NCBI RefSeq assembly: GCF_009906955.1
Contig: NZ_CP047656.1
Coordinates: 4,525,001-4,589,000, forward strand
Direction of reading: 5' to 3'
DNA: 64,000 nt
Origin: Paraglaciecola mesophila
GTDB lineage: Bacteria > Pseudomonadota > Gammaproteobacteria > Enterobacterales > Alteromonadaceae
Position numbers and translations under genes: made by a program
The notes under the pieces: model-generated
What the model saw: only the letters and a program-made list of their open reading frames with translations
What the model was told of the DNA's origin: nothing
The model's database searches: none
Shown: piece by piece, positions 9,123 through 17,877 of the stretch
How the letters are laid out: each line of letters opens with the position of its first letter
How positions within the stretch are numbered: position 1 is the first letter of the stretch

Positions 9123-9806
9123 ATGGGTATATTCTCTCGTTTCACAGACATAGTGAACTCAAATATCAACGCCATTTTAGATAAGGCGGAAGATCCTGAA
9201 AAAATGGTGCGTCTAATTATTCAAGAAATGGAAGATACATTGGTTGAAGTACGTTCGGCTTCAGCGAAAACTATTGCAAATAAAAAGGAAATTAGCGCGC
9301 AAATTAATAAGATGCAAAACGAAGGGCAAGATTGGCAGAATAAAGCTGAGCTTGCAATTAATAAAGATCGTGAGGATTTAGCCCGGGCGGCACTTCAAGA
9401 AAAGAAAAAGTGTGACGAGTATGCGGTAACACTTAACGCTGAACTTGCAGCCGTGGATGAACAAATCAGTAAATTACAAAGCGAAGTCACGCAATTACAA
9501 GATAAACTCGCGGATGCAAAGGCGCGTCAGAAAACCATTATTATGCGCCAGAAAACAGTCAGCTCTCGTTTAGACATTAAGCGCACGTTGAATGATGGCA
9601 AAGTGGATGCAGCAATGGGACGTTTTGAGCAGTACGAGCGTAAAATTGATGATCTCGAATCTCAAGTTGATGCATATGATCTTGGCAAAAAGACCTTAGC
9701 TGATGAGTTTGCCGATTTAGCTGCGGATGACGAAATTGATGATGCACTTGCTGCATTGAAGAAAAAAGTTAAAAAACAAACGAATGAAGCGAAAAGCCAA
9801 GACTAA
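9123..9806 (+). CDS. pspA: Phage shock protein A
   Basis: ESCRT-III/Vipp1-family membrane-remodelling protein, 227 residues. It stabilises the inner membrane under proton-motive-force stress and inhibits PspF in resting cells. The N-terminus MGIFSRFTDIVNSNINAILDKAEDPEKM is the classic PspA start, an amphipathic helix followed by a long alpha-helical coiled coil covering most of the chain. The tail is Lys-rich (KKKVKKQTNEAKSQD). ATG is preceded by AGAGGTAAAG. It is the first gene downstream of the sigma54 promoter. Confidence 0.97.
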   Translation: MGIFSRFTDIVNSNINAILDKAEDPEKMVRLIIQEMEDTLVEVRSASAKTIANKKEISAQINKMQNEGQDWQNKAELAINKDREDLARAALQEKKKCDEYAVTLNAELAAVDEQISKLQSEVTQLQDKLADAKARQKTIIMRQKTVSSRLDIKRTLNDGKVDAAMGRFEQYERKIDDLESQVDAYDLGKKTLADEFADLAADDEIDDALAALKKKVKKQTNEAKSQD

Positions 9807-9828
9807 TATCGATTAAAGGAGAAAGGCT

Positions 9829-10065
9829 GTGGAAGATATCATTGGGATAATTATTGCGCCAATTATCATTTTTATGGTGATTGTCGCCCCGATTTGGCTC
9901 ATTTTGCATTACCGCAGTAAGAAACAGATTAGCCAGGGATTGTCTGATGAAGAATACGCTACCCTTCAAGGGTTAGCTGACCAAGCTGAGAAAATGGCAG
10001 ATAGGATCCACACATTAGAATCTATCCTTGATGCTGAGGCACCCCAGTGGAGAAACAAGGTATGA
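9829..10065 (+). CDS. pspB: Phage shock protein B
   Basis: Small inner-membrane protein, 78 residues, GTG start at 9829 with AAAGGAG about 9 bases upstream. One N-terminal membrane helix (about residues 5-26, IIGIIIAPIIIFMVIVAPIW) is followed by a cytoplasmic helix with heptad-spaced Leu (LQGLADQAEKMADRIHTLE). With PspC it senses envelope stress and recruits PspA away from PspF. It overlaps pspC by 4 bases (ATGA). Confidence 0.95.
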   Translation: MEDIIGIIIAPIIIFMVIVAPIWLILHYRSKKQISQGLSDEEYATLQGLADQAEKMADRIHTLESILDAEAPQWRNKV

Positions 10066-10544
10066 ATACACGAGGAGAATTAACGCGTGACCCTGACAAA
10101 GGTAAAATATCAGGGGTGTGTGCTGGGGTAGCTGAATATTTTGGCATTGAATTATGGTTGGTGCGCATTTTAGTGGTGTCAGCATTCTTTTTAACTGCGG
10201 GTACATTTGTCGTAGTGAGCTATGTTGCTGCTTGGTTTATTTTAGAAAAAAAATCAACTCGTCACGGTGGGGGAAACAACAAAAGTAATGGTCGCCAGTC
10301 GTTTAGTGCGACTTCAAGTGGCAAGGGCTGGCAAACAAGTGGTAAAGGTTGGCAAAATTCGAATGACGATGAAGAAGAAAAAGTTAAAGTAAAATCTAAA
10401 GTATGGCAGTCAGGGGAGCCCCCTAAACAAGCATTCGCTGATATTAAACAACGTTTTGAAAAAAACGAAATACGTTTAAGACAAATTGAAACTTATGTGA
10501 CGTCTGCTCAATATCAATTAAATCGCGAAATTAACAACCTATAA
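10062..10544 (+). CDS. pspC: Phage shock protein C
   Basis: Inner-membrane stress sensor, 160 residues from ATG 10062. This start overlaps the pspB stop and has AAGG upstream; an in-frame GTG at 10047 is possible but less likely. The PspC domain covers about residues 8-62 (GKISGVCAGVAEYFGIE, then a membrane helix and a second hydrophobic stretch to YVAAWFILE). The tail is longer than in E. coli PspC (119 residues). It is rich in Gly/Ser/Lys, with SGKGWQ repeated twice, and ends in a helix with alternating charges (QRFEKNEIRLRQIETYV). No pspD or pspE follows. Confidence 0.93.
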   Translation: MNTRGELTRDPDKGKISGVCAGVAEYFGIELWLVRILVVSAFFLTAGTFVVVSYVAAWFILEKKSTRHGGGNNKSNGRQSFSATSSGKGWQTSGKGWQNSNDDEEEKVKVKSKVWQSGEPPKQAFADIKQRFEKNEIRLRQIETYVTSAQYQLNREINNL

Positions 10545-10701
10545 ATTCGTTATCGGCTGAAGCCAGGTTTGCATAGTGCAGCACATGGCTAAGCCGGTAC
10601 CCTTTCAATTTTATTGCTCGCCACCATATCTGACACTTACCCTGTGCAACTACTCTGCGCTTAACGCTCAAGAACGCTCATTAGCTTAATAGGATGTCGC
10701 A

Positions 10702-12126
10702 ATGAAGAAACTGCTAAATACCAGCCACCTGATTGACCAATTAAAGCAAAATGTCAAAGTAACAGGAGCTCGCCTTGCCGACAGACACCTTAATCTTGCC
10801 GTTACCGGTTTAAGCGGCAGTGGTAAAACAGCGTTTATTACATCGATTGTAAACCAATTATTAGAGGCCAACGACAGTGCTGAGTTGCCTTTCTTCTCTG
10901 TTGTGAGAGAGGAGCGTTTGTTTGGTGTAAAGCGTGAGGCGCAACCTAACCTAAGTTTACGGCGATTTGCTTACGAAAATGCGATGCAGGCACTAAACGG
11001 AGCCCCACCTGTTTGGCCAGAATCGACGACAGGGATCAGTCAAGTGAGGTTACATATCCGATATCGCAAAGATAAAGGAATATCGCGTTATATCAGCGAA
11101 GATACCAAGCTTACGCTAGATATCACCGATTACCCTGGAGAGTGGCTGCTGGATTTACCTTTGCTTGATATGGATTATTTAGCTTGGTCTGCGCATTGTG
11201 AATCCGAGTTACAAGCAGCGGAGCGACAGGCATTATCTGCCGAGTTTTTGCTCGCGAGAGAGGCGCTCGAATTAACAGCGCCAGGGGACGAATTGGCGTT
11301 AAAGCATATTGCTAGCCTGTACACCGATTATTTACACAAGTGTCGTGCAGCTGGATTTCAGTTATTGCAACCTGGGCGTTTTATTTTACCAGGGGAGCTA
11401 GCGGGAGCTCCAGTATTAGATTTCTTTCCATTGTCAGAAGAGCAAGTTGCTCAAGTAAAACAAAATCGGGGTCCCAAAGGAAGCAATCAGGCTTTGCTGT
11501 TCAATCGCTATGAGCATTATCAAGAGCAAGTCGTGAAGCCTTTTTACGTAGACCATTTCAAACGCTTTGATCGCCAAGTAGTTTTGGTGGACTGCTTATC
11601 AGCATTGAATAACGGTAGAGCACATTTTGATGATCTGCAGCGCGCATTAAACTGGCTGCTCACCAGCTTTGAATATGGAAAAACGAATCTCTTATCACGC
11701 TTGTTTACACCAAAAATAGATAAACTTATCTTCGCTGCAAGTAAAGCGGATCACGTGACACCCGATCAGCAAAGCAACCTAGTTAAGCTGTTGGATTCCA
11801 TGTTGCATAACGCAAGAAAGCAGATGCAGTTTGATGGTGTATCCACCGAGTCTACCGCGATAGCCGCAATTCGCGCTTCTCAGGCAGGGCGAACAGAACA
11901 CAAAGGCCAAGATATTCAAGTTTTGCAGGGCACAGGGGCTGATGGAAAAGTCATTCGTTTATTTCCGGGAGATGTACCGGCAAAGTGCCCTGACAGTTCG
12001 TTTTGGGATCAGCAGGGCTTTGACTTTCCACACTTTTCGCCGCCAAGTAGAGATGAAAATCAGGCATTACCACATATTCGAATGGACAGAGTTTTAGAGT
12101 TTATTCTCGGGGATAAAATACGATGA
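10702..12126 (+). CDS. ycjX: YcjX-like P-loop NTPase (DUF463)
   Basis: A 474-residue cytoplasmic protein of the YcjX family, GTPase-like. Walker A is GLSGSGKTAF (about residues 33-42), and LDITDYPGEWLLDLP resembles a switch II/Walker B region (about residues 139-153). In E. coli ycjX-ycjF sit between psp genes and tyrR and are induced with the Psp response; the same order is seen here. It overlaps ycjF by 4 bases (ATGA). The molecular role in stress is not established. ATG 10702 has TAGGATGTCGC before it. Confidence 0.93.
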   Translation: MKKLLNTSHLIDQLKQNVKVTGARLADRHLNLAVTGLSGSGKTAFITSIVNQLLEANDSAELPFFSVVREERLFGVKREAQPNLSLRRFAYENAMQALNGAPPVWPESTTGISQVRLHIRYRKDKGISRYISEDTKLTLDITDYPGEWLLDLPLLDMDYLAWSAHCESELQAAERQALSAEFLLAREALELTAPGDELALKHIASLYTDYLHKCRAAGFQLLQPGRFILPGELAGAPVLDFFPLSEEQVAQVKQNRGPKGSNQALLFNRYEHYQEQVVKPFYVDHFKRFDRQVVLVDCLSALNNGRAHFDDLQRALNWLLTSFEYGKTNLLSRLFTPKIDKLIFAASKADHVTPDQQSNLVKLLDSMLHNARKQMQFDGVSTESTAIAAIRASQAGRTEHKGQDIQVLQGTGADGKVIRLFPGDVPAKCPDSSFWDQQGFDFPHFSPPSRDENQALPHIRMDRVLEFILGDKIR

Positions 12127-13190
12127 GTACGCAGAATCAAAATTCGATACATCAAGATGCTACCGACACGACGCAGATAAAAACAAAAGTTGTGCTAAGC
12201 ACTGAGCATGTAGACAGTTCAGGCGAACCCATTCGACAAGCAACCACTATCGAACAAGACGCTGACTGGCAGGCATTGGCTCAAGACGAGTATGAATTCG
12301 AAGAGAACGTCGTGCGTGATGAGGATAAAATCACTCCAAAGCGAAAGCCTTGGTTGGGCAGATTTTTTACAGTATTAAGTGTTGTGGTGCTGGTCGCGAG
12401 TTTCATTGAAATAGGCTTATTTATACGTGATATGTACCTCAGTGATGATTGGCTTAGCGGAATATGGTTAGGCGTTGGTTTGTCGGTTTTGGCATTGATT
12501 ACTGGCGCGATATACAGCGAATGGCGAGGGTTAATACGACTCAAGCGACAAAGTGCGTCGCGCCAAACATCCTTAGAGTTGTATTCGACGCCGGCAATTG
12601 GCCTAGCAAAAAAACATTGTTTAGAGATTGCGCAGACTTTACCGAGTGGATACGAAAATGAGATTGCAATATGGCAAAAGAGTATCGACGAGCATCACAC
12701 TGATTCTGAGGTATTGGGCTTATTTGAGCAACAAGTTATCAGCAAGATAGATCAAGCTGCGCTGGCCAACGTGATGCGCAATGCAGGGGCGTCAAGTGTC
12801 ATGATTGCAGTGAGTCCCTTTGCACTGGTTGATATGGCGATTGTATTGTGGCGCAATATCCGCATGATGCAGCAGGTCAGTGAGATCTATGGCGTACATT
12901 TGGGATATTGGGGGCGGGTGGCGTTAATTCGTCAAGTTTTTAGACATATGCTCTACGCCGGCGCTGCTGAAATTATCTCTGATGCAGGCAATTATGCGCT
13001 AGGTGCGAGTTTAACGGGTAAGCTATCAACGCGTGTTGCACAAGGCATGGGAGCTGGCGTGCTAACAGCGCGTATTGGTTTAAACGCCATCCATAGTTGC
13101 CGACCTGTTCCTTGGCTATCTGTTCAGCGCCCGGGCTTGAATCAGCTTAGTAAGAAAATTTTAACTGACTTACATAAACAACTGAAATAG
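12123..13190 (+). CDS. ycjF: YcjF-like membrane protein (DUF697/UPF0283)
   Basis: A 355-residue inner-membrane protein. The N-terminal third is acidic and hydrophilic. Two membrane helices follow (about residues 79-100 and 108-130), then a cytoplasmic region and a C-terminal DUF697 domain with hydrophobic stretches (SSVMIAVSPFALVDMAIVLW). It is translationally coupled to ycjX. The family function is unknown; conserved linkage to psp and tyrR points to envelope stress. Confidence 0.92.
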   Translation: MSTQNQNSIHQDATDTTQIKTKVVLSTEHVDSSGEPIRQATTIEQDADWQALAQDEYEFEENVVRDEDKITPKRKPWLGRFFTVLSVVVLVASFIEIGLFIRDMYLSDDWLSGIWLGVGLSVLALITGAIYSEWRGLIRLKRQSASRQTSLELYSTPAIGLAKKHCLEIAQTLPSGYENEIAIWQKSIDEHHTDSEVLGLFEQQVISKIDQAALANVMRNAGASSVMIAVSPFALVDMAIVLWRNIRMMQQVSEIYGVHLGYWGRVALIRQVFRHMLYAGAAEIISDAGNYALGASLTGKLSTRVAQGMGAGVLTARIGLNAIHSCRPVPWLSVQRPGLNQLSKKILTDLHKQLK

Positions 13191-13220
13191 TGCCACTTTA
13201 TTTATTTGAAAGAGGTGCTA

Positions 13221-13292
13221 ATGATCAAACGTTGTATTTTTATGTTTACGATTTGTAATTTTGTTGTTGTTGGTTTGTGTCTTTTGATTTAG
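13221..13292 (+). CDS. Possible 23-residue hydrophobic small protein
   Basis: A short frame (MIKRCIFMFTICNFVVVGLC...) starts at ATG 13221 and ends at TAG 13290-13292, with AGAGG 5-6 bases upstream. It has a short positive N-terminus and a single potential membrane helix, the profile of a bacterial membrane micropeptide. The same bases contain a TyrR-box-like site (13233-13250), which could alone explain the sequence. There is no homology evidence; the call rests on start, ribosome site and composition only. Confidence 0.25.
   Translation: MIKRCIFMFTICNFVVVGLCLLI
13233..13250 (+). promoter_or_regulatory. TyrR-box-like site upstream of phhA
   Basis: TGTATT-N6-TTTACG matches the TyrR consensus TGTAAA-N6-TTTACA at 9 of 12 positions with exact spacing. 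It lies about 100 bases before the phhA start, and tyrR is the next gene. This is the weakest of the four sites. Confidence 0.5.
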
Positions 13293-13348
13293 CCCACTTT
13301 GGGTAGACTTCGCTTCAAGAATGACTCAAATACGGCAGTTTTGTTATT

Positions 13349-14149
13349 ATGGCTAAGCAATCTCAATACACCTCTCATACACCAGACGAAAACGGTATCG
13401 TTCATTGGAGTGAGGAAGAAAACAAAATCTGGCAAAGACTCATTTGTCAGCAAAAAAGTTTGTTAAAAGGCCGCGCATGTGATGAATATTTAGAAGGGCT
13501 GGCACAACTTGATCTACCAGAAAATCGTATTCCCCAGTTAGCAGAAGTGAACGCAGTTTTAGCCAAAACGACGGGCTGGGAAGTGGTGCAAGTGCCGGCT
13601 TTGATAAACTTTGATTCGTTTTTTAAATTGTTGGCCAATAAGCAGTTTCCAGTGGCCACGTTTATCCGTAGCGAAGAAGAGTTTGATTATTTACAAGAGC
13701 CAGATGTATTTCATGAAATATTTGGCCATTGCCCCCTATTGACGAATCCTGCATTTGCTCACTTTACTCATACCTATGGCAAACTTGGTTATGCTGCTTC
13801 TCCAAAAGAGCGACAGTATTTAGCACGCTTATATTGGTTTACGGTCGAATTCGGACTCGTCAACACACAAGATGGATTACGTATTTATGGTGGGGGGATT
13901 TTATCTTCACCTCAAGAGACATGTGACGCTCTAGAAAATACGCAAGCGGTGCGCCTTAACATGGAGCCCCTAGAAGCGATACGTACGCCTTATCGTATCG
14001 ATATAATTCAACCAGTCTACTACGTGCTTGACTCGCTTTCTTCACTGTTTGATTTAGCGAATTCAGACATCATGGGCCTAGTTGAAAAGGGGAGAACCAT
14101 GGGGTTACACCCAGCCAAGTTTGAACAAAAATCCAGTTCAGTCAGCTAG
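13349..14149 (+). CDS. phhA: Phenylalanine 4-monooxygenase
   Basis: Non-haem iron, tetrahydropterin-dependent enzyme converting phenylalanine to tyrosine, 266 residues, the usual size of the bacterial single-domain form. The iron ligands are the two His of HEIFGH and the Glu of WFTVEFGL. The pterin/substrate-pocket stretch GYAASPKERQYLARLYWFT is intact. ATG 13349 has a poor ribosome site. It lies upstream of tyrR and hppD, so phenylalanine is channelled to tyrosine and then homogentisate. The usual partner phhB (pterin carbinolamine dehydratase) is not in the window. Confidence 0.96.
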   Translation: MAKQSQYTSHTPDENGIVHWSEEENKIWQRLICQQKSLLKGRACDEYLEGLAQLDLPENRIPQLAEVNAVLAKTTGWEVVQVPALINFDSFFKLLANKQFPVATFIRSEEEFDYLQEPDVFHEIFGHCPLLTNPAFAHFTHTYGKLGYAASPKERQYLARLYWFTVEFGLVNTQDGLRIYGGGILSSPQETCDALENTQAVRLNMEPLEAIRTPYRIDIIQPVYYVLDSLSSLFDLANSDIMGLVEKGRTMGLHPAKFEQKSSSVS

Positions 14150-14241
14150 TAACACTTACATTTAGTAACAATCTGCACGGAAATTACGCACCAATATACA
14201 CACCTTAACCCGTTTATTTGGTGTGCTGTTTCCTATCTTTG

Positions 14242-14259
14242 TGTAATAATATCTTTACA
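14242..14259 (+). promoter_or_regulatory. TyrR-box-like site upstream of tyrR
   Basis: TGTAAT-N6-TTTACA matches the TyrR consensus at 11 of 12 positions. It is centred about 31 bases before the tyrR start, where binding would block transcription, so autorepression is the likely role. Confidence 0.75.
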
Positions 14260-14281
14260 TTAATTTAAATTAAGAAATTTT

Positions 14282-15838
14282 ATGCGTCTGGAAATTAGTT
14301 GTCAGGACCGCTTAGGGATAACGCAAGATGTCCTTGATATTTTGGTTAGTCATGAAGTGGACTTGCGTGGTATCGAAATCAATGAAATGGGCAAGATTTA
14401 TCTTAGTTTCCCAAATATGGATTTCGAAGAGTTTCAACATTTAATGCCAAAAATTAGAAAGATAGAAGGCATTGATGATGTAAAAACGATTCCCTTTATG
14501 CCCCTAGAGCGTGAGCAAAACCAATTGCGAGCGTTACTACAAACGTTACCTGATCCGGTATTTTCCGTAGACACCAAAGGTCGCATATTGTTGATTAACG
14601 ATGCGGTTACCGTCAGTTTAGAAACGGCACGAGAATCAATCATTGGGGTGGAAATTGACGAATTGGTAAAAGGCTTTAACGCAACGCGTTGGCTGGAAAG
14701 TAAAAAAATAACGAGCCTCACGCAGAAAGTGCGTTTTATCGAGCAAAACTACTTGGCGGATATCTTACCCGTTATGGTACCTGATTCCGGAGGGGAGCCA
14801 ATTTTGGCTGGTGCGGTTTTCATTCTTAAGTCTGAGCAGCGCTTAGGCCAGCAGTTGACTGTGTTTCACGAAGCATCCTTGGACAGTTTTATGTCTATTC
14901 AAGCCTCAAGTAAAATCATGAAAAAGGTGGTCCGCGAAGCTAAGCGTATGGCTGAACTTGATGGGCCAATTATGCTGTATGGTGAAACAGGATCCGGAAA
15001 AGAATTGATTGCTCATGCCTGCCATGAAGCGAGTCGTAGAAAAGATGCAAGCTTTTTAGTGCTCAATTGTGCGTCTCTTCCTGATAATGTCGCAGAAACG
15101 GAACTTTTCGGTTATGCGGCGGGCGCGTTCGGCCAAAGCTTAGGTAAAGAAGGGCTGCTTGAACTTGCGCAGGGGGGGAGTTTATTTTTGGATGAAGTGG
15201 GTGACATGTCGCCACAACTTCAAGCGAAATTACTCAGAGTATTGCAAGATGGCAAGTTTAGGCGGGTGGGAGACACTAAAGAGGTTAAAGTCGACGTTCG
15301 TTTTATTTGTACGACACAAAAAGATTTAGCTCAGTTAGTACAAGAAGGACGTTTTCGCGAAGATCTTTATTACCGCTTGAATGTGCTGAGTTTAGGAATT
15401 CCTCCTTTGCGAGAGCGCAAAATGGACATCATTCCGTTAGCAGAAACATTCTTAAAGCAGCACAGCTTAACGCTTGGGCGCAAAGTACCTAAGCTGACTA
15501 AGTCGTGCGTTGATTATATACAAGCATATCCTTGGTTTGGGAATGTGCGTCAGTTAGAAAATGTACTTTATCGCGCAGTATCTTTATTAGAAGGTAATGA
15601 TTTAGGTAAGGAACATATTCAAATTCCTTCAAGCGCGAATGCCATGAGTTTTGTCAGTGAAGACTTTGAGGGTAGTCTGGATGAAGAAGTGAAACGCTAT
15701 GAAAAAAGCATTTTACAACGGCTTTATCCAAGTTATCCGAGCTCTCGCCTGTTAGCCAAAAAGCTCGGGCTTAGTCATACTGCAATTGCGAATAAATTAC
15801 GTGATTATGGGATCAATAAAAAGTCTGTAAAGATATAA
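14282..15838 (+). CDS. tyrR: Transcriptional regulator TyrR
   Basis: Aromatic-amino-acid-responsive regulator, 518 residues, close in length to E. coli TyrR (513). An N-terminal ACT domain (MRLEISCQDRLGITQDVLD, residues 1-70) is followed by a PAS domain (about 80-190) and an AAA+ domain with Walker A GETGSGKE and SLFLDEVGDMS. The C-terminal Fis-like HTH is SSRLLAKKLGLSHTAIANKLRDYG. The sigma54 loop GAFTGA is replaced by GAFGQS, so it should act as a sigma70 regulator like E. coli TyrR. Its own promoter and those of phhA and hppD carry TyrR-box-like sites. Confidence 0.96.
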   Translation: MRLEISCQDRLGITQDVLDILVSHEVDLRGIEINEMGKIYLSFPNMDFEEFQHLMPKIRKIEGIDDVKTIPFMPLEREQNQLRALLQTLPDPVFSVDTKGRILLINDAVTVSLETARESIIGVEIDELVKGFNATRWLESKKITSLTQKVRFIEQNYLADILPVMVPDSGGEPILAGAVFILKSEQRLGQQLTVFHEASLDSFMSIQASSKIMKKVVREAKRMAELDGPIMLYGETGSGKELIAHACHEASRRKDASFLVLNCASLPDNVAETELFGYAAGAFGQSLGKEGLLELAQGGSLFLDEVGDMSPQLQAKLLRVLQDGKFRRVGDTKEVKVDVRFICTTQKDLAQLVQEGRFREDLYYRLNVLSLGIPPLRERKMDIIPLAETFLKQHSLTLGRKVPKLTKSCVDYIQAYPWFGNVRQLENVLYRAVSLLEGNDLGKEHIQIPSSANAMSFVSEDFEGSLDEEVKRYEKSILQRLYPSYPSSRLLAKKLGLSHTAIANKLRDYGINKKSVKI

Positions 15839-15918
15839 ATACGTCTTTGTAGCGTAAAGCTGACAACATACCGACCAATATTGGCGTTTCTCGGCGCATA
15901 AAGCGGGCTTCAACGTAA

Positions 15919-15936
15919 TGTAAACTTTATGTTACT
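15919..15936 (+). promoter_or_regulatory. TyrR-box-like site upstream of hppD
   Basis: TGTAAA-N6-GTTACT matches the TyrR consensus at 10 of 12 positions. It sits 115 bases before the hppD start in the 212-base gap after tyrR, a position suited to activation or repression of a promoter in that gap. Confidence 0.6.
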
Positions 15937-16050
15937 TTTAGCTCGTTTCTAAGCTAATTTCTATTCTCTTTCTCCCTCTATTCAGCAACGTTTTTTTACG
16001 GTCTATTAGCGCTTTGACGAAACCTTTCACAAGATAAGAATGAGAATATT

Positions 16051-17133
16051 ATGTGTTCAGATATCAGCTACAACCCGCTCAACACCGATGGATTTGAATT
16101 TGTTGAATATACCGCTGCAGATGAAAAAGGGATTAATGATTTAGCTAACTTATTTACGTCCCTGGGGTTTGCAGAAGTTGCTAAACATAGATCAAAGCAA
16201 GTTTGGTTATACAAACAGGGGGACATCAACTTCATTATTAATGCTGAACCTGCATCACAGGCAGAAGAGTTTGCAAGGCTGCGTGGCCCGAGTGTGTGTG
16301 GAATGGCCTTTAGGGTTAAAGATGCCAAAGTGGCTTTTGAGCATGCAGTGAAAAATGGCGCTAAAGCATTCGTAGGAAATTTAGGTGCGATGGAACTGAA
16401 TATCCCTGCTGTTTATGGGATAGGTGAAAGTACCTTGTACTTTGTTGACAGATACGGCGATGACTCAATTTATGATGTGGACTTCCGTTTTTATCCAGAT
16501 TGGCGTGAAAAGGTCAAGCAAAGTGATGCTGGTCTTTTGACCTTGGATCACCTCACGCATAACGTTAAACGTGGCAATATGGCGGTATGGGCGAATTTTT
16601 ATGAGCGCTTAGGGAATTTTAGGGAGATTCGTTACTTTGATATCGAAGGTAAGTTGACGGGGTTAGTCAGCAAAGCAATGACGTCTCCCTGCGGAAAAAT
16701 TCGCATTCCGATCAATGAATCGTCTGATGACAAATCTCAAATTGAAGAGTTTATTCGTGAATACAATGGCGAAGGCATTCAACATATCGCGTTATCTACT
16801 GAGGATATATATCACACTGTCAAAACGTTGCGTAACGTTGGGGTCAAATTTATGGATACTCCTGATACTTATTACGAGGGAGTGGATGCGCGCGTTTCAG
16901 GACATGGTGAGAACCTAGCTGATTTAAAAGCGCAACGTATTTTAATCGATGGGGCTCCGATGAAAGACGGTATTTTGCTACAAATATTTACCGATACGGT
17001 TATTGGTCCGGTGTTTTTTGAGATTATTCAACGGAAAGGAAATGAAGGCTTTGGAGAAGGCAATTTTAAAGCGCTGTTTGAATCAATTGAAGAAGACCAA
17101 ATACGCCGGGGGGTGATCAATCAAGATAATTAA
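16051..17133 (+). CDS. hppD: 4-hydroxyphenylpyruvate dioxygenase
   Basis: Fe(II) enzyme of the vicinal oxygen chelate fold that turns 4-hydroxyphenylpyruvate into homogentisate in tyrosine breakdown, 360 residues. The iron ligands are the His in DHLTHNV, the His in GIQHIALST and the Glu in FFEIIQRKG. The C-terminal gating helix (GFGEGNFKALFESIEEDQIRRG) is present. Start ATG 16051 gives the expected length. The downstream enzymes hmgA, maiA and fahA are not in the window, so the pathway is split over several loci. Confidence 0.96.
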   Translation: MCSDISYNPLNTDGFEFVEYTAADEKGINDLANLFTSLGFAEVAKHRSKQVWLYKQGDINFIINAEPASQAEEFARLRGPSVCGMAFRVKDAKVAFEHAVKNGAKAFVGNLGAMELNIPAVYGIGESTLYFVDRYGDDSIYDVDFRFYPDWREKVKQSDAGLLTLDHLTHNVKRGNMAVWANFYERLGNFREIRYFDIEGKLTGLVSKAMTSPCGKIRIPINESSDDKSQIEEFIREYNGEGIQHIALSTEDIYHTVKTLRNVGVKFMDTPDTYYEGVDARVSGHGENLADLKAQRILIDGAPMKDGILLQIFTDTVIGPVFFEIIQRKGNEGFGEGNFKALFESIEEDQIRRGVINQDN

Positions 17134-17146
17134 TTGTGATTCAGTT

Positions 17147-17175
17147 GAATGAAGCAGAGTAACACTGCTTCATTC
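17147..17175 (+). terminator. Hairpin between convergent hppD and Lrp-type gene
   Basis: An 11-bp perfect stem (GAATGAAGCAG at 17147-17157, pairing with 17165-17175) has a 7-base loop. Only a short T-rich tail follows on either strand, so it is a plausible but imperfect bidirectional terminator. Confidence 0.6.
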
Positions 17176-17184
17176 GCGTTTGGG

Positions 17185-17655
17185 CTATTGTTGTTTTATC
17201 GGTAGCTCTGTTGTATTTTTGACTTGCTTTAATGCGAACGTGGAACTGAGGTGATCGACTAAAGGCAAGTGAGTTAATTTCGCTTTAAGTAAATGCTCGT
17301 ATTCTTCAATACTTTCGACAATCACTTTTAGTAAGTAATCTTTGTCGCCACTGGTAGTATGACATTCAACAATTTCATCTATATTTTGCACCGCTTTTTC
17401 AAAATCATTCAACGATTCACCATCATGATTTTTTAACGTCACATAGATAAAAACAGAAACCCCAAGGTTAAGCTTTTTACTATTCAGTAGGGTGACCTTT
17501 TGAAGAATTATCCCATCGGCTTCCATTCGTTTAACTCTACGCCAGCATGGTGTATGAGATAGTCCTACTTTTTGACTCAACTCAGCCATGGAAACAGTAG
17601 CGTCTTTTTGCATCACTCTTAAAATTTCGCGGTCAAACTTGTCCAATTTCATCAT
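17185..17655 (-). CDS. Lrp/AsnC family transcriptional regulator
   Basis: A 156-residue feast/famine regulator. The N-terminal winged HTH spans about residues 1-55 (LSQKVGLSHTPCWRRVKRME is the recognition part), and the C-terminal RAM/AsnC effector domain follows (about 65-145, with HTTSGDKDYLLKV). It is divergent from the amino acid dehydrogenase gene with a 222-base gap. This is a common arrangement for Lrp-type regulators of Leu/Phe dehydrogenases or ketoacid catabolism (BkdR-like). The effector is unknown; a branched-chain or aromatic amino acid is the best guess. Confidence 0.9.
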   Translation of the reverse strand: MMKLDKFDREILRVMQKDATVSMAELSQKVGLSHTPCWRRVKRMEADGIILQKVTLLNSKKLNLGVSVFIYVTLKNHDGESLNDFEKAVQNIDEIVECHTTSGDKDYLLKVIVESIEEYEHLLKAKLTHLPLVDHLSSTFALKQVKNTTELPIKQQ

Positions 17656-17877
17656 TATTTTTCAATTTATAGCGAAGTAAAATTCGCGGCTAGCATGCTG
17701 AATATTTTTATCATTTTCAAGCACGAATATTAGGATATGTATCCTATATTAACTATTGGATTATGGCCACTATTGCAACCGAGTAATTCTGTTACATTAA
17801 CATTGCAAGGCATGTCCTCATTGATCTGAGCTAGTATATCAATAAGTTTCACATACCTTACTTAGAGTAATATTAGA

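Noticed and set aside
10047..10544. pspC start at GTG 10047
   Set aside because: ATG 10062 overlaps the pspB stop (ATGA) and gives the expected N-terminus; the GTG adds five residues without a better ribosome site.
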